From Pseudomonas indica NBRC 103045 (GTDB lineage: Bacteria; Pseudomonadota; Gammaproteobacteria; Pseudomonadales; Pseudomonadaceae): a DNA stretch of 48,679 nt. Where the stretch lies: contig NZ_BDAC01000034.1 in NCBI RefSeq assembly GCF_002091635.1, forward strand, positions 1 to 48,679. Direction: 5' to 3'. Below the pieces are notes generated by a model. The model saw only the letters and a program-made list of their open reading frames with translations. It was not told where the DNA came from and searched no databases. Below, piece after piece: positions 26,847 to 36,346 of the stretch. The position numbers and the translations under genes are program-made. How positions within the stretch are numbered: the stretch's first letter is position 1; each line of letters begins with the position of its first letter.

Positions 26847-27293
26847 TCAGGCCTCGCGCTGCAGCGCCTGGCGCAGGGCGTCGGCCTCGCCTTCCAGACG
26901 GCGCTGGAGGGTTTTCCGGCCCAGCGGCAGGAAGCGCGTCAGCATGCGCCACAGCAACCAGGGCAGATCGCCCAGCCGGCGCGGCACCAGGTGCAGATGG
27001 AAATGCGGGACATGCTGATTGGAGGCCGGCCCGTCGTTGATCATGATGTTGATCCCGTCGCGCCCATGGCCGCAGGCCCGCAGCGCCCGCTGGACTCGCT
27101 CCGCCAGCGCCACCAGGCGCTCACGCGCCGGCAGCGGGAGATCGCTCAGGTGCGGCGCATGCTCGCGGCTGACGAGCAGCACATGGGCCGGGCGTATCGG
27201 GTAGATATCGAGAATGACCAGGAAGTGCTCGTCCTCATGCAGCAGGTGGGCGGGCAACTGACCGGCGGCGATAGCGCAGAAAGGGCAATTCAT
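26847..27293 (-). CDS. HIT-family hydrolase
   Basis: The 148-residue protein carries the histidine triad HFHLHLVPR with the preceding NQHVP, and an N-terminal CPFC zinc-type pair (residues 3-6). HIT proteins hydrolyse nucleotide phosphoramidates or dinucleotide polyphosphates. It ends with a basic tail (GRKTLQRRLEGEADALRQALQREA). The gene leads a three-gene minus-strand unit with the amidotransferase and DUF2937. The order matches, from memory, the region next to ptrB in P. aeruginosa. Confidence 0.87.
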   Translation of the reverse strand: MNCPFCAIAAGQLPAHLLHEDEHFLVILDIYPIRPAHVLLVSREHAPHLSDLPLPARERLVALAERVQRALRACGHGRDGINIMINDGPASNQHVPHFHLHLVPRRLGDLPWLLWRMLTRFLPLGRKTLQRRLEGEADALRQALQREA

Positions 27294-27379
27294 GGGTCCT
27301 CCTTGAGCGAGTGGCCCATGCTGAACGGCTCGCTCCGGAGGTGCAAGTGCCCGGCCGGAACGCCCTCACGAAAGCGGAA

Positions 27380-27853
27380 TTACAGCTTGGGCTCCAAACG
27401 CATCCGCCGGTCGCCGTTGCGGTCGTAGCGCACATCCGCGTCGTCGGCACCGTCGCGGCTCATCATCTCGCGCAGGGTCGGCTCGTCCTCGTCGGCCGGT
27501 GCCGGTTGGCGGCGTCCTTTCAACCAACGCTCCAGCGGCCAGCGCAGGGCCACCAGCAGCAGGTAGCAGGCGAACGCGACCATGCCGAATATCGCCAAGT
27601 CGGAAACCGCGTACCAGGCGTTGTTGCCTACCTTGAACAGCAGGTCCAGCGCGAGCACCGCAACCGCCGGCGCATACAACTCCTTGGTCGGCTCGACGAT
27701 GGTCGGGGTCAGCAGCAACACAGCCCCGATCAGCCACAGCGGCTCACGCAACCACCGCCACATCCAGCCGGTAAGGCGGAACCAGACCAGGAGACAGCCC
27801 AGCGCGGCGACTCCGTAGGCGGCCCAGGCAAGCGTGTAGTCGTTCTCGATCAT
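27380..27853 (-). CDS. Four-TM membrane protein, hypothetical
   Basis: The 157-residue protein has about four hydrophobic segments (starting YTLAWAAYGVAALGCLLVWF) and a charged C-terminal tail with a Glu/Asp/Arg-rich stretch (DEDEPTLREMMSRDGADD). No enzymatic motif is visible. It lies between HIT and ptrB, divergent from ptrB, a position conserved in P. aeruginosa as I recall. Function unknown. Confidence 0.7.
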   Translation of the reverse strand: MIENDYTLAWAAYGVAALGCLLVWFRLTGWMWRWLREPLWLIGAVLLLTPTIVEPTKELYAPAVAVLALDLLFKVGNNAWYAVSDLAIFGMVAFACYLLLVALRWPLERWLKGRRQPAPADEDEPTLREMMSRDGADDADVRYDRNGDRRMRLEPKL

Positions 27854-27953
27854 CGGCGGCGATTCATGGCAGGGCTGACAAAGGGGCGCTTATGATAACG
27901 GCTTTTGACCGGTCCGGCGCGTCCGCCGTCGTTCGTCCCAGGAGAGTTTACGC

Positions 27954-29984
27954 ATGCAAGCACCCATCGCCCGTATCGACAACGATAGCCACGATCCCTA
28001 CCGTTGGCTGGAGAACCGCGACAGCGACGAGGTGCTCGACTACCTCAGGGCCGAAAATGCCTACCTCGATACCGTTCTCGCGGACCAGACCGAACTGCGC
28101 GAAACGCTGTTCCAGGAAATCAAGGGCCGCATCCGCGAGACCGACCTGTCCCTGCCCTCGCCCTGGGGGCCTTACCTGTACTACCAGCGCACCACCGTGG
28201 GCGACGAATACCCGCGCCACTATCGTTGCCCGCGCCCGGCGGACGGCTCGCTGATGGTCGACGAAAGCCGCGAGGAACTGCTGCTCGACCCTAATGCCCT
28301 GGCCAATGGCGGCTACCTGTCCCTCGGCGCCTTCACCATCACCCGCGACCACAACCGCCTCGCCTACAGCCTGGACACCAACGGCGACGAGATCTACCGG
28401 CTGTTCGTCAAGGACCTGCACAGCGGCGACGTCGAGGAGCTGCCCTTCGATGACTGCGACGGCAGCATGACTTGGGCCAACGACCACCAGACGCTGTTCT
28501 TCGGCGAGCTGGATGACACCCACCGGCCGCACAAGCTGTACCGCTACCGCCTCGGCGAGCGGGAGGCGGAGCTGATCTTCAACGAGCCGGACGGACGCTT
28601 TTTCATTCACTGCTACCGCTCCAGTTCCGAGCGCAAACTGATCCTGCTGAGCAACAGCAAGACCACCTGCGAAGCCTGGGTCCTCGATGCCGACCGGCCG
28701 CACGACGCCTTCGTCTGCCTGGCACCGCGCGAAGATGGCCACGAGTATTACCCCGACCACGGCCGCCAGGGCGGCGACTGGGCCTGGCTGATCCGCAGCA
28801 ACCAGGCCGGCATCAACTTCGCCCTTTATCGCGCCGCCGAAGAAACCCCGAGCCGCGAGCACTGGCAGACGCTGGTTCCGCACAGCGACACGGTGACCAT
28901 GGAGGGCCTCAGCCTCAACGCCGAAGCCCTGACCCTGAGCCTGCGCGAAGGCGGTTTGCCGATCATCGAAGTCCATCCACAGGGTGCCCCTGCCTACCGC
29001 GTACAGCTTCCCGACGCCGCCTACAGCCTGCACGTCCAGGACACCCTGGAGTTCGAAAGCGCAGTCATCCGCCTGCGCTACGAAGCTCTCAACCGGCCGG
29101 CGCAGATCCGCCAGTTGGCCCTCGCCAATGGCGAACAACAGGTGCTTAAGGAGACCCCGGTGGAAGGACCGTTCGACGCCGATGCCTATGTCAGCCAGAG
29201 GCTCTGGGCGACGGCAGCGGACGGCACGCGGATTCCCATCAGCCTGGTCGCCCGCCGCGATACCCTGGGACAGCCCGCGCCGCTGTACCTGTACGGCTAC
29301 GGTGCCTATGGCGAGAGCCTCGACCCCTGGTTCTCCCATGCCCGCCTGAGCCTGCTGGAGCGCGGTTTCGTCTTCGCCGTCGCCCATGTGCGCGGCGGCG
29401 GCGAACTGGGAGAAGCCTGGTACCGGGCCGGCAAGCTGGAACACAAGCAGAACACCTTCGGCGACTTCATCGCCTGCGCGGAATTCCTCGTTGCCGAGGG
29501 CTACACCATGCCCGCGCAGCTGGCCATCAGCGGCGGCAGCGCCGGCGGCCTGCTGATCGGCGCGGTGCTCAACCAGCGGCCCGACCTGTTCGCCGCGGCC
29601 ATTGCCGAAGTGCCCTTCGTCGATGTGCTGAACAGCATGCAGAACCCCGACCTGCCGCTGACGATCGCCGAGTATGAGGAATGGGGCGATCCGCGCGAGC
29701 CGGACGTCTACGAGCGGATCAAGGGCTACGCCCCTTACGAGAACGTCCGGGCCCAGGCCTACCCCGCCATTCTCGCGGTGGCCGGCTACCACGACAGCCG
29801 CGTGCAATATTGGGAAGCGGCGAAATGGGTAGCCAAGCTGCGCGCCCACAAGACCGACGACAATCTCCTCCTGCTGAAGACCGACCTCGGCGCGGGCCAC
29901 GGCGGCATGAGCGGACGTTACCAGGCGCTGCGCGACGTCGCCTTGGAATACGGTTTCCTGCTCAAGGTGCTCGGACGAGAATGA
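27954..29984 (+). CDS. ptrB: Oligopeptidase B (S9A serine peptidase)
   Basis: The 676-residue protein matches the length and layout of oligopeptidase B: an N-terminal beta-propeller (about 70-400) and a C-terminal alpha/beta hydrolase. The nucleophile motif is ISGGSAGGLL, and the catalytic His is in DLGAGHGGMSGR. The Tyr-rich GYGAYGES segment and HVRGGGELGEAWY are family hallmarks. It cleaves short peptides after Lys or Arg, in the cytoplasm or periplasm; no signal peptide is seen. In P. aeruginosa, ptrB affects pyocin and type III secretion expression. Ribosome site AGGAG precedes ATG 27954. Confidence 0.9.
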   Translation: MQAPIARIDNDSHDPYRWLENRDSDEVLDYLRAENAYLDTVLADQTELRETLFQEIKGRIRETDLSLPSPWGPYLYYQRTTVGDEYPRHYRCPRPADGSLMVDESREELLLDPNALANGGYLSLGAFTITRDHNRLAYSLDTNGDEIYRLFVKDLHSGDVEELPFDDCDGSMTWANDHQTLFFGELDDTHRPHKLYRYRLGEREAELIFNEPDGRFFIHCYRSSSERKLILLSNSKTTCEAWVLDADRPHDAFVCLAPREDGHEYYPDHGRQGGDWAWLIRSNQAGINFALYRAAEETPSREHWQTLVPHSDTVTMEGLSLNAEALTLSLREGGLPIIEVHPQGAPAYRVQLPDAAYSLHVQDTLEFESAVIRLRYEALNRPAQIRQLALANGEQQVLKETPVEGPFDADAYVSQRLWATAADGTRIPISLVARRDTLGQPAPLYLYGYGAYGESLDPWFSHARLSLLERGFVFAVAHVRGGGELGEAWYRAGKLEHKQNTFGDFIACAEFLVAEGYTMPAQLAISGGSAGGLLIGAVLNQRPDLFAAAIAEVPFVDVLNSMQNPDLPLTIAEYEEWGDPREPDVYERIKGYAPYENVRAQAYPAILAVAGYHDSRVQYWEAAKWVAKLRAHKTDDNLLLLKTDLGAGHGGMSGRYQALRDVALEYGFLLKVLGRE

Positions 29985-30015
29985 GCGACAGCGGCCCCGG
30001 TAACGCCGGGGCCGA

Positions 30016-30888
30016 TCAGGGCGGCGTTTTTTCTCCCGGGTCCTTGCCCTCGGGATGGTGATGCTCGATCACCGCGTTCAGCTCCGCCCCCATCAGCAGC
30101 ACCGCGGCGGAAATGTAGAAGTACAGCAGCAGGACGATGATCGCGCCGATGCTGCCGTACATGGCGTCGTACTTGCCGAAGTTCTTCACGTAGAAGCCGA
30201 ACCCCAGCGATGCCACGATCCACACCAGTACCGCCAGCACCGAGCCCGGCGTGATGAAACGGAAGCGCTGCTTCACGTCGGGCACCACGTAATAGACCAG
30301 GGCCAGGGCCATGATCAGCAGGAGAACCGCGACGGGCCAGCGCACCCAGGCCCAGATCACCACCATCAATTGCTCCAGCCCCAAGTAGTGGGCCAGCCAG
30401 TTCATCACCTCCGGCCCGATGATCATGAAGCCCGCCGCCATCAGCAGCATCAGGGCGATGCCGACGGTATAGACGATCGACAAGGGAAAACGCTTCCAGG
30501 CCGGCCGTCCCTCCTCCACGTCATAGGCCTTGTTCATCGCGTCCATGGCCGAGCGCACCCCGGACGAGGCCGTCCACAACGCTACGATGATCGCCATCGA
30601 GAACAGTCCACTCTTCTGTTCCATGATCTTGTCGATGGCCGCGTTCACCTCATCCATGGCCTGCTGCGGCAGCAACAGGGCCGCCTGCTGGCGCAGCCAC
30701 TCGAAGAAGTTCTGCAGATCGAGGAAGCTCAGCAGGGCGATCAGGAAGATCAGGAACGGGAACAGCGAGAAGAACATCTGGAACGCCAGCGCGGCCGAAT
30801 AGGTCGGCATTTCGTCGTCGATGAAGTCCTTGACGCTGCGCTTGATCACCTCCAGCGGCCCAAGCCCTCGCAGATAGCGTGAAAACAT
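30016..30888 (-). CDS. YihY/virulence factor BrkB-family inner-membrane protein
   Basis: This 290-residue protein has six predicted membrane segments and the family pattern YSAALAFQMFFSLFPFLIFLIALLS near the N-terminus. YihY proteins were once misannotated as RNase BN; their role is unknown. AAGGAG lies six bases before ATG 30888. A charged C-terminus (HHHPEGKDPGEKTPP) follows the last helix. The gene converges with ptrB, with only 31 bases between the stops. Confidence 0.83.
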   Translation of the reverse strand: MFSRYLRGLGPLEVIKRSVKDFIDDEMPTYSAALAFQMFFSLFPFLIFLIALLSFLDLQNFFEWLRQQAALLLPQQAMDEVNAAIDKIMEQKSGLFSMAIIVALWTASSGVRSAMDAMNKAYDVEEGRPAWKRFPLSIVYTVGIALMLLMAAGFMIIGPEVMNWLAHYLGLEQLMVVIWAWVRWPVAVLLLIMALALVYYVVPDVKQRFRFITPGSVLAVLVWIVASLGFGFYVKNFGKYDAMYGSIGAIIVLLLYFYISAAVLLMGAELNAVIEHHHPEGKDPGEKTPP

Positions 30889-30998
30889 ATGCTGCTCCTT
30901 CTATCCTGGGTCGATTACAGATTCGGACGACCCAGACGATCCGGAGTTCGCCCCACCCCGCGCGGAAAGGCCCGGATCAGACCTACAGGAAGAAACCC

Positions 30999-31511
30999 AT
31001 GGATGACATCGTTCTACGCGATTGGCATGAGCTGTCGGCACGCCAGCGCCTCGCCGTTACCGAACTGCGGATCGACAATGAACAACAAACCTTTGCCGGG
31101 CGAATCGATGATGCCATCCGCGCCTGCGAACAGGCGGCGCCCTGTCATTTGCGTGGACTCGCCGTACTGCACAACGAGCGCCCGGTAGGTTTCCTGCTGC
31201 TCAAACGTCCGCCGTTATCGCCTGCCTGGGCACCGGACGACGCGATCACCCTGCATGCGCTGCAAATCGACCTGAGCCATCAAGGTCGCGGATACGGCCG
31301 GTCGGCTCTGGCGGCGCTGCCCAGCCTCGCCATGCGCGCATGGCCACAGGCGCGATGCCTGGCTCTCTCGGTGGACGCCCATAACGCTGCGGCCATGGCT
31401 CTTTATGTCCGCAGTGGCTGGCTGGATAGCGGGCAGACGTACCAGGGGCGCCTCGGCCTCGAGCGGCGCTTCAACCTTCCTCTCTTTTCGGGAGCGCACC
31501 AGCCATCGTGA
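30999..31511 (+). CDS. GNAT-family N-acetyltransferase
   Basis: The 170-residue protein has the acetyl-CoA binding motif A (LSHQGRGYGRSALAAL, matching Q/R-x-x-G-x-G/A) and the motif-B region DAHNAAAMALYVRSGW. The acceptor could be an amino acid, amine or drug and cannot be told from sequence. AGGAAG precedes ATG 30999. It is divergent from yihY and followed by a small gene on the same strand. Confidence 0.8.
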   Translation: MDDIVLRDWHELSARQRLAVTELRIDNEQQTFAGRIDDAIRACEQAAPCHLRGLAVLHNERPVGFLLLKRPPLSPAWAPDDAITLHALQIDLSHQGRGYGRSALAALPSLAMRAWPQARCLALSVDAHNAAAMALYVRSGWLDSGQTYQGRLGLERRFNLPLFSGAHQPS

Positions 31512-31596
31512 AATCCCTTCACGACTCGAGCGGAATCGAACGGCTACGCCCGCAAGCAGTCACTTCTTAGTGACACCCCTTTTTCAGGAGCTGCCC

Positions 31597-31950
31597 ATGA
31601 AGACTTCGAGCCTGCCCGGCCAACGGCATACCTTCGAACCCAACGTGCATGGCTGGGAGCGCACCGCGTCCATCGCCGGCGGGCTGGTCCTGCTCGGCAA
31701 GGGATTGCGCAAAGGCGGTATCGTGGGAATGGTGCAGGCGGCCATGGGCGGCATGACGCTGCTACGCGGGCTGACCGGCCGCTGCGCCGTGAAACGCGCC
31801 ATCAGCGAGGCACGCGATCACCTGCACGACGCGCAACTGGACGTCCGGGGAAGCGACCTGGGTGCCTTGCGGAGCAGCGCCGAAGCCGCCACCTCCACCG
31901 CCACGGTGACCGGCAACGATTCGCTGACCAGCCCGCGCGCCGGCCTCTGA
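31597..31950 (+). CDS. Small protein with YgaP/DUF2892-like segment
   Basis: The protein has 117 residues. After a polar start (MKTSSLPGQRHTFEPNVHGWERTAS) come two short glycine-rich hydrophobic segments (IAGGLVLLGKGL, GIVGMVQAAMGGMTLLRG), as in DUF2892. A helical charged tail follows (AISEARDHLHDAQLD). AGGAG lies six bases before ATG 31597. Function unknown. Confidence 0.65.
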   Translation: MKTSSLPGQRHTFEPNVHGWERTASIAGGLVLLGKGLRKGGIVGMVQAAMGGMTLLRGLTGRCAVKRAISEARDHLHDAQLDVRGSDLGALRSSAEAATSTATVTGNDSLTSPRAGL

Positions 31951-31959
31951 GGTCTTTCC

Positions 31960-33189
31960 TCAGCGAAGCAGACGCGTATCGAGCACCTTGGACGGCGCCC
32001 CCATGACGTTTTCGCTGATCTCGATGAAGTCCTTGGTGCTGGCCTTGTCCAGGCGCATCAGGCCACGGGTGACATCGTCCAAGGAGCGCTCGCCATGTTC
32101 CCGGGTACGCTGGCGGATTTCCCGGTCCAGGTCCTGCAACAGCAGTACCGCGCGGGCGGTGACCGGACCGGTGGCGTTCTCGCCGCGCAGGCTCTTCACA
32201 TCGCGGCTCCATTTGATCAGGTGCTCGCGGCCCTTCTGGTAACGGTCCTCGCCCAGCCCGCCGGCGCGGCGCATCAGTTCGATGGCGTAGTACTCGGCCA
32301 GCCCTTCGGTAATCCAGTCGCTGCGATCGGTATCCGAGATGCGGCTGAACACGTGCACCAGTTCATGCACCAGCGAACTGGTGCCGTTCTCGCTCACCAG
32401 CGGTCGGTCGGCATGCATGAACAATGAGTTGCCCGCCGACAGTCCGCCCCGCCACATGGGGTCGCCGGCGCCGACGATCAGCAGTTTGTCCGGGTCGCGC
32501 GGGAATACCGCCTGGGCTTCAGGCCAGACGAAGGTGAGCAAGGTCAGCACATCCATCCGCCGCATGCCCTCGCCCACCGGCGCCGCCACGGCGATTTCGG
32601 TATCGCCCAACCGCGCCCGACGAGTGCCGAGCTTGCCGGCCAGCATCCAGCCGGTCGGGCGATCGAACTTGCGCGACGGGTTATGAATGCGGAAACGGTT
32701 CTTGCCGATGCGCGGCCAGCCGGTTTCCACGCTCTTCCAGCCCTTGGGTAATTCGAAAGTCAGACGCGAGACCAGCTCGATGCCGTCCTGCTGCTTCAAG
32801 CGAGCGCTCGGCACCAGATCGTCACCCCGCAGCAAGGCCCAGTTTTCCGTCATGCGGGCATCGAAGCGGTCGTCCTGCCGCGGATGACTGACCTTCACCC
32901 GGTAGCTGAGACTGGCCTTGCCTTTCGCCGGCAGCCAGACACCGCGACTGTCGCCGTTCGGCTGCCATTGGCCATCGGCCTGGAAATCGCTGTAGTAACC
33001 CTTGTCGCCCAGGTCGAAATCGAGGCTGGTGACGGCCTCGCCACGTTCCAGGGTCAGACGGACCTCGGCTTGGTCGCTTTCGGGCAGAAAGCGCACGTGA
33101 TAATCCAGATCGACTTTCTTGGCCGCCCACGACGGGCTGCTCAGTGCCAGCAACACGACAGACAGCAGGGACTTCGGGCAAACGGGCAT
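31960..33189 (-). CDS. Secreted M1-like zinc metallopeptidase
   Basis: This 409-residue protein has a signal peptide (about 1-22, ending SWAA) and a beta-rich N-terminal domain. A gluzincin-type zinc site follows: HELVH with the third ligand Glu in WITEGLAEYYA, 18 residues beyond the second His. This resembles M1 and related families, probably periplasmic or exported. The C-terminal helical domain contains many Arg and Asp residues. It converges with the small gene ending at 31950. No partner gene is evident. Confidence 0.72.
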   Translation of the reverse strand: MPVCPKSLLSVVLLALSSPSWAAKKVDLDYHVRFLPESDQAEVRLTLERGEAVTSLDFDLGDKGYYSDFQADGQWQPNGDSRGVWLPAKGKASLSYRVKVSHPRQDDRFDARMTENWALLRGDDLVPSARLKQQDGIELVSRLTFELPKGWKSVETGWPRIGKNRFRIHNPSRKFDRPTGWMLAGKLGTRRARLGDTEIAVAAPVGEGMRRMDVLTLLTFVWPEAQAVFPRDPDKLLIVGAGDPMWRGGLSAGNSLFMHADRPLVSENGTSSLVHELVHVFSRISDTDRSDWITEGLAEYYAIELMRRAGGLGEDRYQKGREHLIKWSRDVKSLRGENATGPVTARAVLLLQDLDREIRQRTREHGERSLDDVTRGLMRLDKASTKDFIEISENVMGAPSKVLDTRLLR

Positions 33190-33279
33190 GGAGGTGGTTC
33201 CTTGATGAGGAGGATCAATCCATAGACAAGGCAGGATACAGAACGGCTCGGTCGGAATCGAACCGGCTCGACCGCGTGC

Positions 33280-33729
33280 TCAGCCGGCGCGAAAGATCAG
33301 ATGCTCTTCCCAGTCGTCCTCGGAGACGCTGTTTTCGCTGAGCATCTTGCCGGACTGGGAAATGCCGGCCTTGTGCACCGCCTCGGGGTCGCCGCAGACG
33401 AGCGGGTGCCAGGGCAGCAGGTCCTTGCCTTCGGCCACCAGACGATAACCGCAGGTCGGCGGCAACCACTGGAATTGGTCGGCCTGGGCCGGAGTGAGCT
33501 GGATGCAGTCGGGCACGCTCTGCCGACGGTTCGGGTAGTCGGTGCAGCGGCAGGTCTTGAGGTCGAGCAGCTTGCAGGCGATGCGCGTGTAGTAGACGCT
33601 GCCGTCGTCCTCATCCTCGAGCTTCTGCAGGCAGCACAGGCCGCAGCCGTCGCACAGCGACTCCCACTCATCCTGATCGAGCTGGGCGAGGGTCTTGCGT
33701 TTCCAGAAGGGTTCGACTTTGGCGGCCAT
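33280..33729 (-). CDS. ycgN: YcgN-family cysteine cluster protein (UPF0260)
   Basis: The 149-residue protein has the UPF0260 cysteine pattern [11 protein letters not shown] near residue 26, then [14 protein letters not shown] and a later CGYR. It may coordinate an iron-sulfur cluster or another metal. ATG 33729 gives the usual N-terminus ([21 protein letters not shown]). It lies close to ycgL and rnd, as in other gammaproteobacteria. Function unknown. Confidence 0.85.
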   Translation of the reverse strand: MAAKVEPFWKRKTLAQLDQDEWESLCDGCGLCCLQKLEDEDDGSVYYTRIACKLLDLKTCRCTDYPNRRQSVPDCIQLTPAQADQFQWLPPTCGYRLVAEGKDLLPWHPLVCGDPEAVHKAGISQSGKMLSENSVSEDDWEEHLIFRAG

Positions 33730-33839
33730 GGCACATCGGACGGCGGGGCGGAAGGCGCGCAGTCTAACGGCCAGCCCGGCCGACGCCAAGGATGGGCACG
33801 ACAAATGGGCCTTGCGATTGGCAGCCAATGACCCGTATC

Positions 33840-34772
33840 TCAATAGCCGCGCTGGAAATCCACCTGGCCACGCAAGGGCTCGTCGCGGCGGTAACGCTGC
33901 AGGTTGTCGAGGAACAGTTCCGCCATGGGGCCCGGCAGGGTCGGCGCCGAACTGTGGCCGGTGAGCAGCAGGCGTGGCGCGTTCCAGAACGGATGCTCCG
34001 CCGGCAACGGCTCTTCGCGACAGACATCGATCACCGCGCCCGCCAGCCGGCCTTCTTCCAGCGCCGCGACCAGATCGGCATCGACCACCGCCACTCCTCG
34101 CCCGGCATTAATGAACAAGGCGCTGGGCTTCAGTTGGGCGAACAGCGCGGCATCGTACAGATCGCGGGTCGCCGGGGTATCCGGCAGCAGATTGATCAGG
34201 TAGTCCGCCTGTGCCGCCTGCCCGGCCAGCTCCGGCAGCCCGGCGACTTCCCGGAACGGCTCGAGCGGGCGCGGCTCACGGGCGATGCCGTGCAGCTCGA
34301 CGCCGAAAGGCTGGAGGAAGCGCGCAACACTCTGGCCGATGTCGCCGCTGCCGACGATCAGGACCCGACGCCCTGCCAGACTATGCGGCAGGCGGTTGTC
34401 CCAGCGCCGCTCGACCTGGCTGGCCAGACGCGCCAGCAATTGCCGCTCATGGGCCAGGATGTAGGTCAGGACATACTCCGCCATCACCTGGCCGAAAATT
34501 CCCACCGCCCGGCTCAAGCGATAGTCCCGCGGCAACTCGGACGCCAGCATCGGCGTGATCCCGGCCCAGGTGGACTGCAGCCACGCCGGCTTCAGCCCTT
34601 GCCGCAGCAGGGGCACCAGCAGGTCCGGACAGCCCAGCCAGATCGGACAGTCCCCGGCCAGCCGGGCCAGCTCCTCGGGATCGGCGCTGCTGCGAAGCAC
34701 CAGATCAGGCGCGGCAGCCGCCAGTAAATCGCGGTAAAGGGCGTGCTGGTGTTCGGCAATCAGAATGGACAT
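33840..34772 (-). CDS. D-2-hydroxyacid dehydrogenase
   Basis: The 310-residue protein has the D-isomer-specific dehydrogenase layout. The Rossmann motif is [18 protein letters not shown]. Arg and Glu catalytic positions occur in [14 protein letters not shown] and the [11 protein letters not shown] region. The active-site His is in LLTGHSSAP, which differs from the more usual TPHxAA. It would reduce a 2-oxoacid (glyoxylate- or hydroxypyruvate-like) with NAD(P)H. ATG 34772 is chosen over TTG 34793. The gene is 33 bases downstream of ycgL on the same strand. Confidence 0.83.
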   Translation of the reverse strand: MSILIAEHQHALYRDLLAAAAPDLVLRSSADPEELARLAGDCPIWLGCPDLLVPLLRQGLKPAWLQSTWAGITPMLASELPRDYRLSRAVGIFGQVMAEYVLTYILAHERQLLARLASQVERRWDNRLPHSLAGRRVLIVGSGDIGQSVARFLQPFGVELHGIAREPRPLEPFREVAGLPELAGQAAQADYLINLLPDTPATRDLYDAALFAQLKPSALFINAGRGVAVVDADLVAALEEGRLAGAVIDVCREEPLPAEHPFWNAPRLLLTGHSSAPTLPGPMAELFLDNLQRYRRDEPLRGQVDFQRGY

Positions 34773-34805
34773 GGCGAGATCCGACGGAGACAAGGAGAAC
34801 GCGGC

Positions 34806-35099
34806 TCAGACCGGATCGTTCATGCGCAGCAGTTCTTCCGGCAGGTGCTCGATGTATTCCTCTTCCGCCGGCGGCATCTGCAGGTGATAGCCCTGGTTCT
34901 CGATATTCGCCAGGACCTTGTCGATATCCTCCCGCGCCAGCGTGCGCTCCGGCGTCAGCAGCAGGTCGAAGGCGTGCTGCGGCGGACCGAACGCCGCCAG
35001 CAGCCCTTCGGGCACGCGGCTCAGCGCTTCGCGTTTGTCGACATAGAGGTACATCTCGTTCTTGCGCGGGCTCTTGTAGATCGAGCAGATACGTTTCAT
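34806..35099 (-). CDS. ycgL: YcgL family protein
   Basis: The 97-residue YcgL-domain protein begins [20 protein letters not shown], diagnostic of the family, and contains the LPPAEEEY-like segment near the C-terminus ([17 protein letters not shown]). Its ATG overlaps the rnd stop codon by four bases (ATGA), so the two are translationally coupled. This ycgL-rnd pairing is conserved in Pseudomonas. Function unknown. Confidence 0.9.
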   Translation of the reverse strand: MKRICSIYKSPRKNEMYLYVDKREALSRVPEGLLAAFGPPQHAFDLLLTPERTLAREDIDKVLANIENQGYHLQMPPAEEEYIEHLPEELLRMNDPV

Positions 35100-36223
35100 G
35101 GCTGGTCTCCGGTCAGGGTGTCGAGCAGCTGTTGTCCCATCAGCTCGCGACGCCAGCCGCGCAGCGATTCGGGCAGATGGTAGGGACCGTTGGGGTAGCC
35201 GCTCTTCAGCAGGGCCTCGAGTACTTTCTTGCGCAGCATCAGTTCCGGCGCTATCTGCAGGCGTTCCGCCTCGCGCTGGCCGACGGCACGCAGCCGCTTC
35301 ATCAGCGCCGAAGCCTCCAGTGGCAGGGGTTCCGGCAGCGCCTCGGGCCAGGCCTCAGGCGGCTGTGCCGCGGCGCTCTTGATCAGTTTCAGCAGGGTTT
35401 CGCCATCTTGGCGCACGGTGCGCGGATGCATGTCTTCGATACGCGCCAGGGCCACCAGATCGCTCGGCTGGAAGCGGGCCAACGGCCACAGGGTGTGCTC
35501 CCTCAGGATGCGGTTGCGCGGCAGGTTGCGCCGGCGCGCCTCGCGCTCACGCCAGGCGTAGAGATCGCGCAGTACGCCGAGCTGGGCCCGGGAGAGTTTC
35601 CAGGCCAGCTTGCCTTCGCGGTACAGCTCGTCCGGGTCGACTTCCCGGCGCAGCCCGGCCACCAGTTCGGCACCGTCCTCCAGCAGCCAGGCGCGTTTCT
35701 CGTCGGACAGGCGGGGATTCAACGCTTCGTAGAGTTCGGCCAGGTGCTTGGCGTCCTCGGCGGCGTAGCGCTCCTGCATTTCCGTCAGCGGGCGCTGCAG
35801 CCAGTCGGAACGGGTCTCGTCCTTGGGCAGGTCGATCTGCAACACGGCCTGGACCAGCCGCGAATAGCCCATGGAAAAACCCAGGTTGAGGTAGGCGGCC
35901 GCCAACTGGGTGTCGAACAGCGGCGCCGGCAGGCTACCGGTCAGGCGCAGCAACACTTCCAGGTCTTCGCTGCAGGCATGAAGCACCTTCACCACCGCCG
36001 TGTCTTCCAGCAGGGCGGCGAACGGGCTCCAGTCGCGGATCAGTAGCGGATCGATGAGATAAGCACTGTCTCCATCGCCGATCTGCACCAGGCCGGCCAT
36101 GGGATAGAAGGTATCGACCCGCATGAATTCCGTATCGAGGGCCACAAAAGACAGGCGCCGCCACTCGGCGCACCGCTGCGCCAGACTGGCGTCGTCACGG
36201 ATCCAATGAATATCGATAGCCAC
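35096..36223 (-). CDS. rnd: Ribonuclease D
   Basis: This 375-residue DEDDy 3'-5' exoribonuclease has Exo [10 protein letters not shown], Exo [16 protein letters not shown] and Exo [16 protein letters not shown]. Helical HRDC domains follow (about 210-290 and beyond). It trims tRNA and other structured RNA precursors. The start is GTG 36223 with AAGGAG six bases upstream. It leads the rnd-ycgL unit. Confidence 0.92.
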   Translation of the reverse strand: MAIDIHWIRDDASLAQRCAEWRRLSFVALDTEFMRVDTFYPMAGLVQIGDGDSAYLIDPLLIRDWSPFAALLEDTAVVKVLHACSEDLEVLLRLTGSLPAPLFDTQLAAAYLNLGFSMGYSRLVQAVLQIDLPKDETRSDWLQRPLTEMQERYAAEDAKHLAELYEALNPRLSDEKRAWLLEDGAELVAGLRREVDPDELYREGKLAWKLSRAQLGVLRDLYAWREREARRRNLPRNRILREHTLWPLARFQPSDLVALARIEDMHPRTVRQDGETLLKLIKSAAAQPPEAWPEALPEPLPLEASALMKRLRAVGQREAERLQIAPELMLRKKVLEALLKSGYPNGPYHLPESLRGWRRELMGQQLLDTLTGDQP

Positions 36224-36346
36224 ACGGCACTCCTTAACAATAGTGGCCAGTATATCGACCCGGATCGTTGGCGGGTATTCGTGGCTTGCCGAGAGGCCCG
36301 CCGGCCTCCTATGCTGCGGCGTTTTTTCTCACGCTAAGGGAATGCC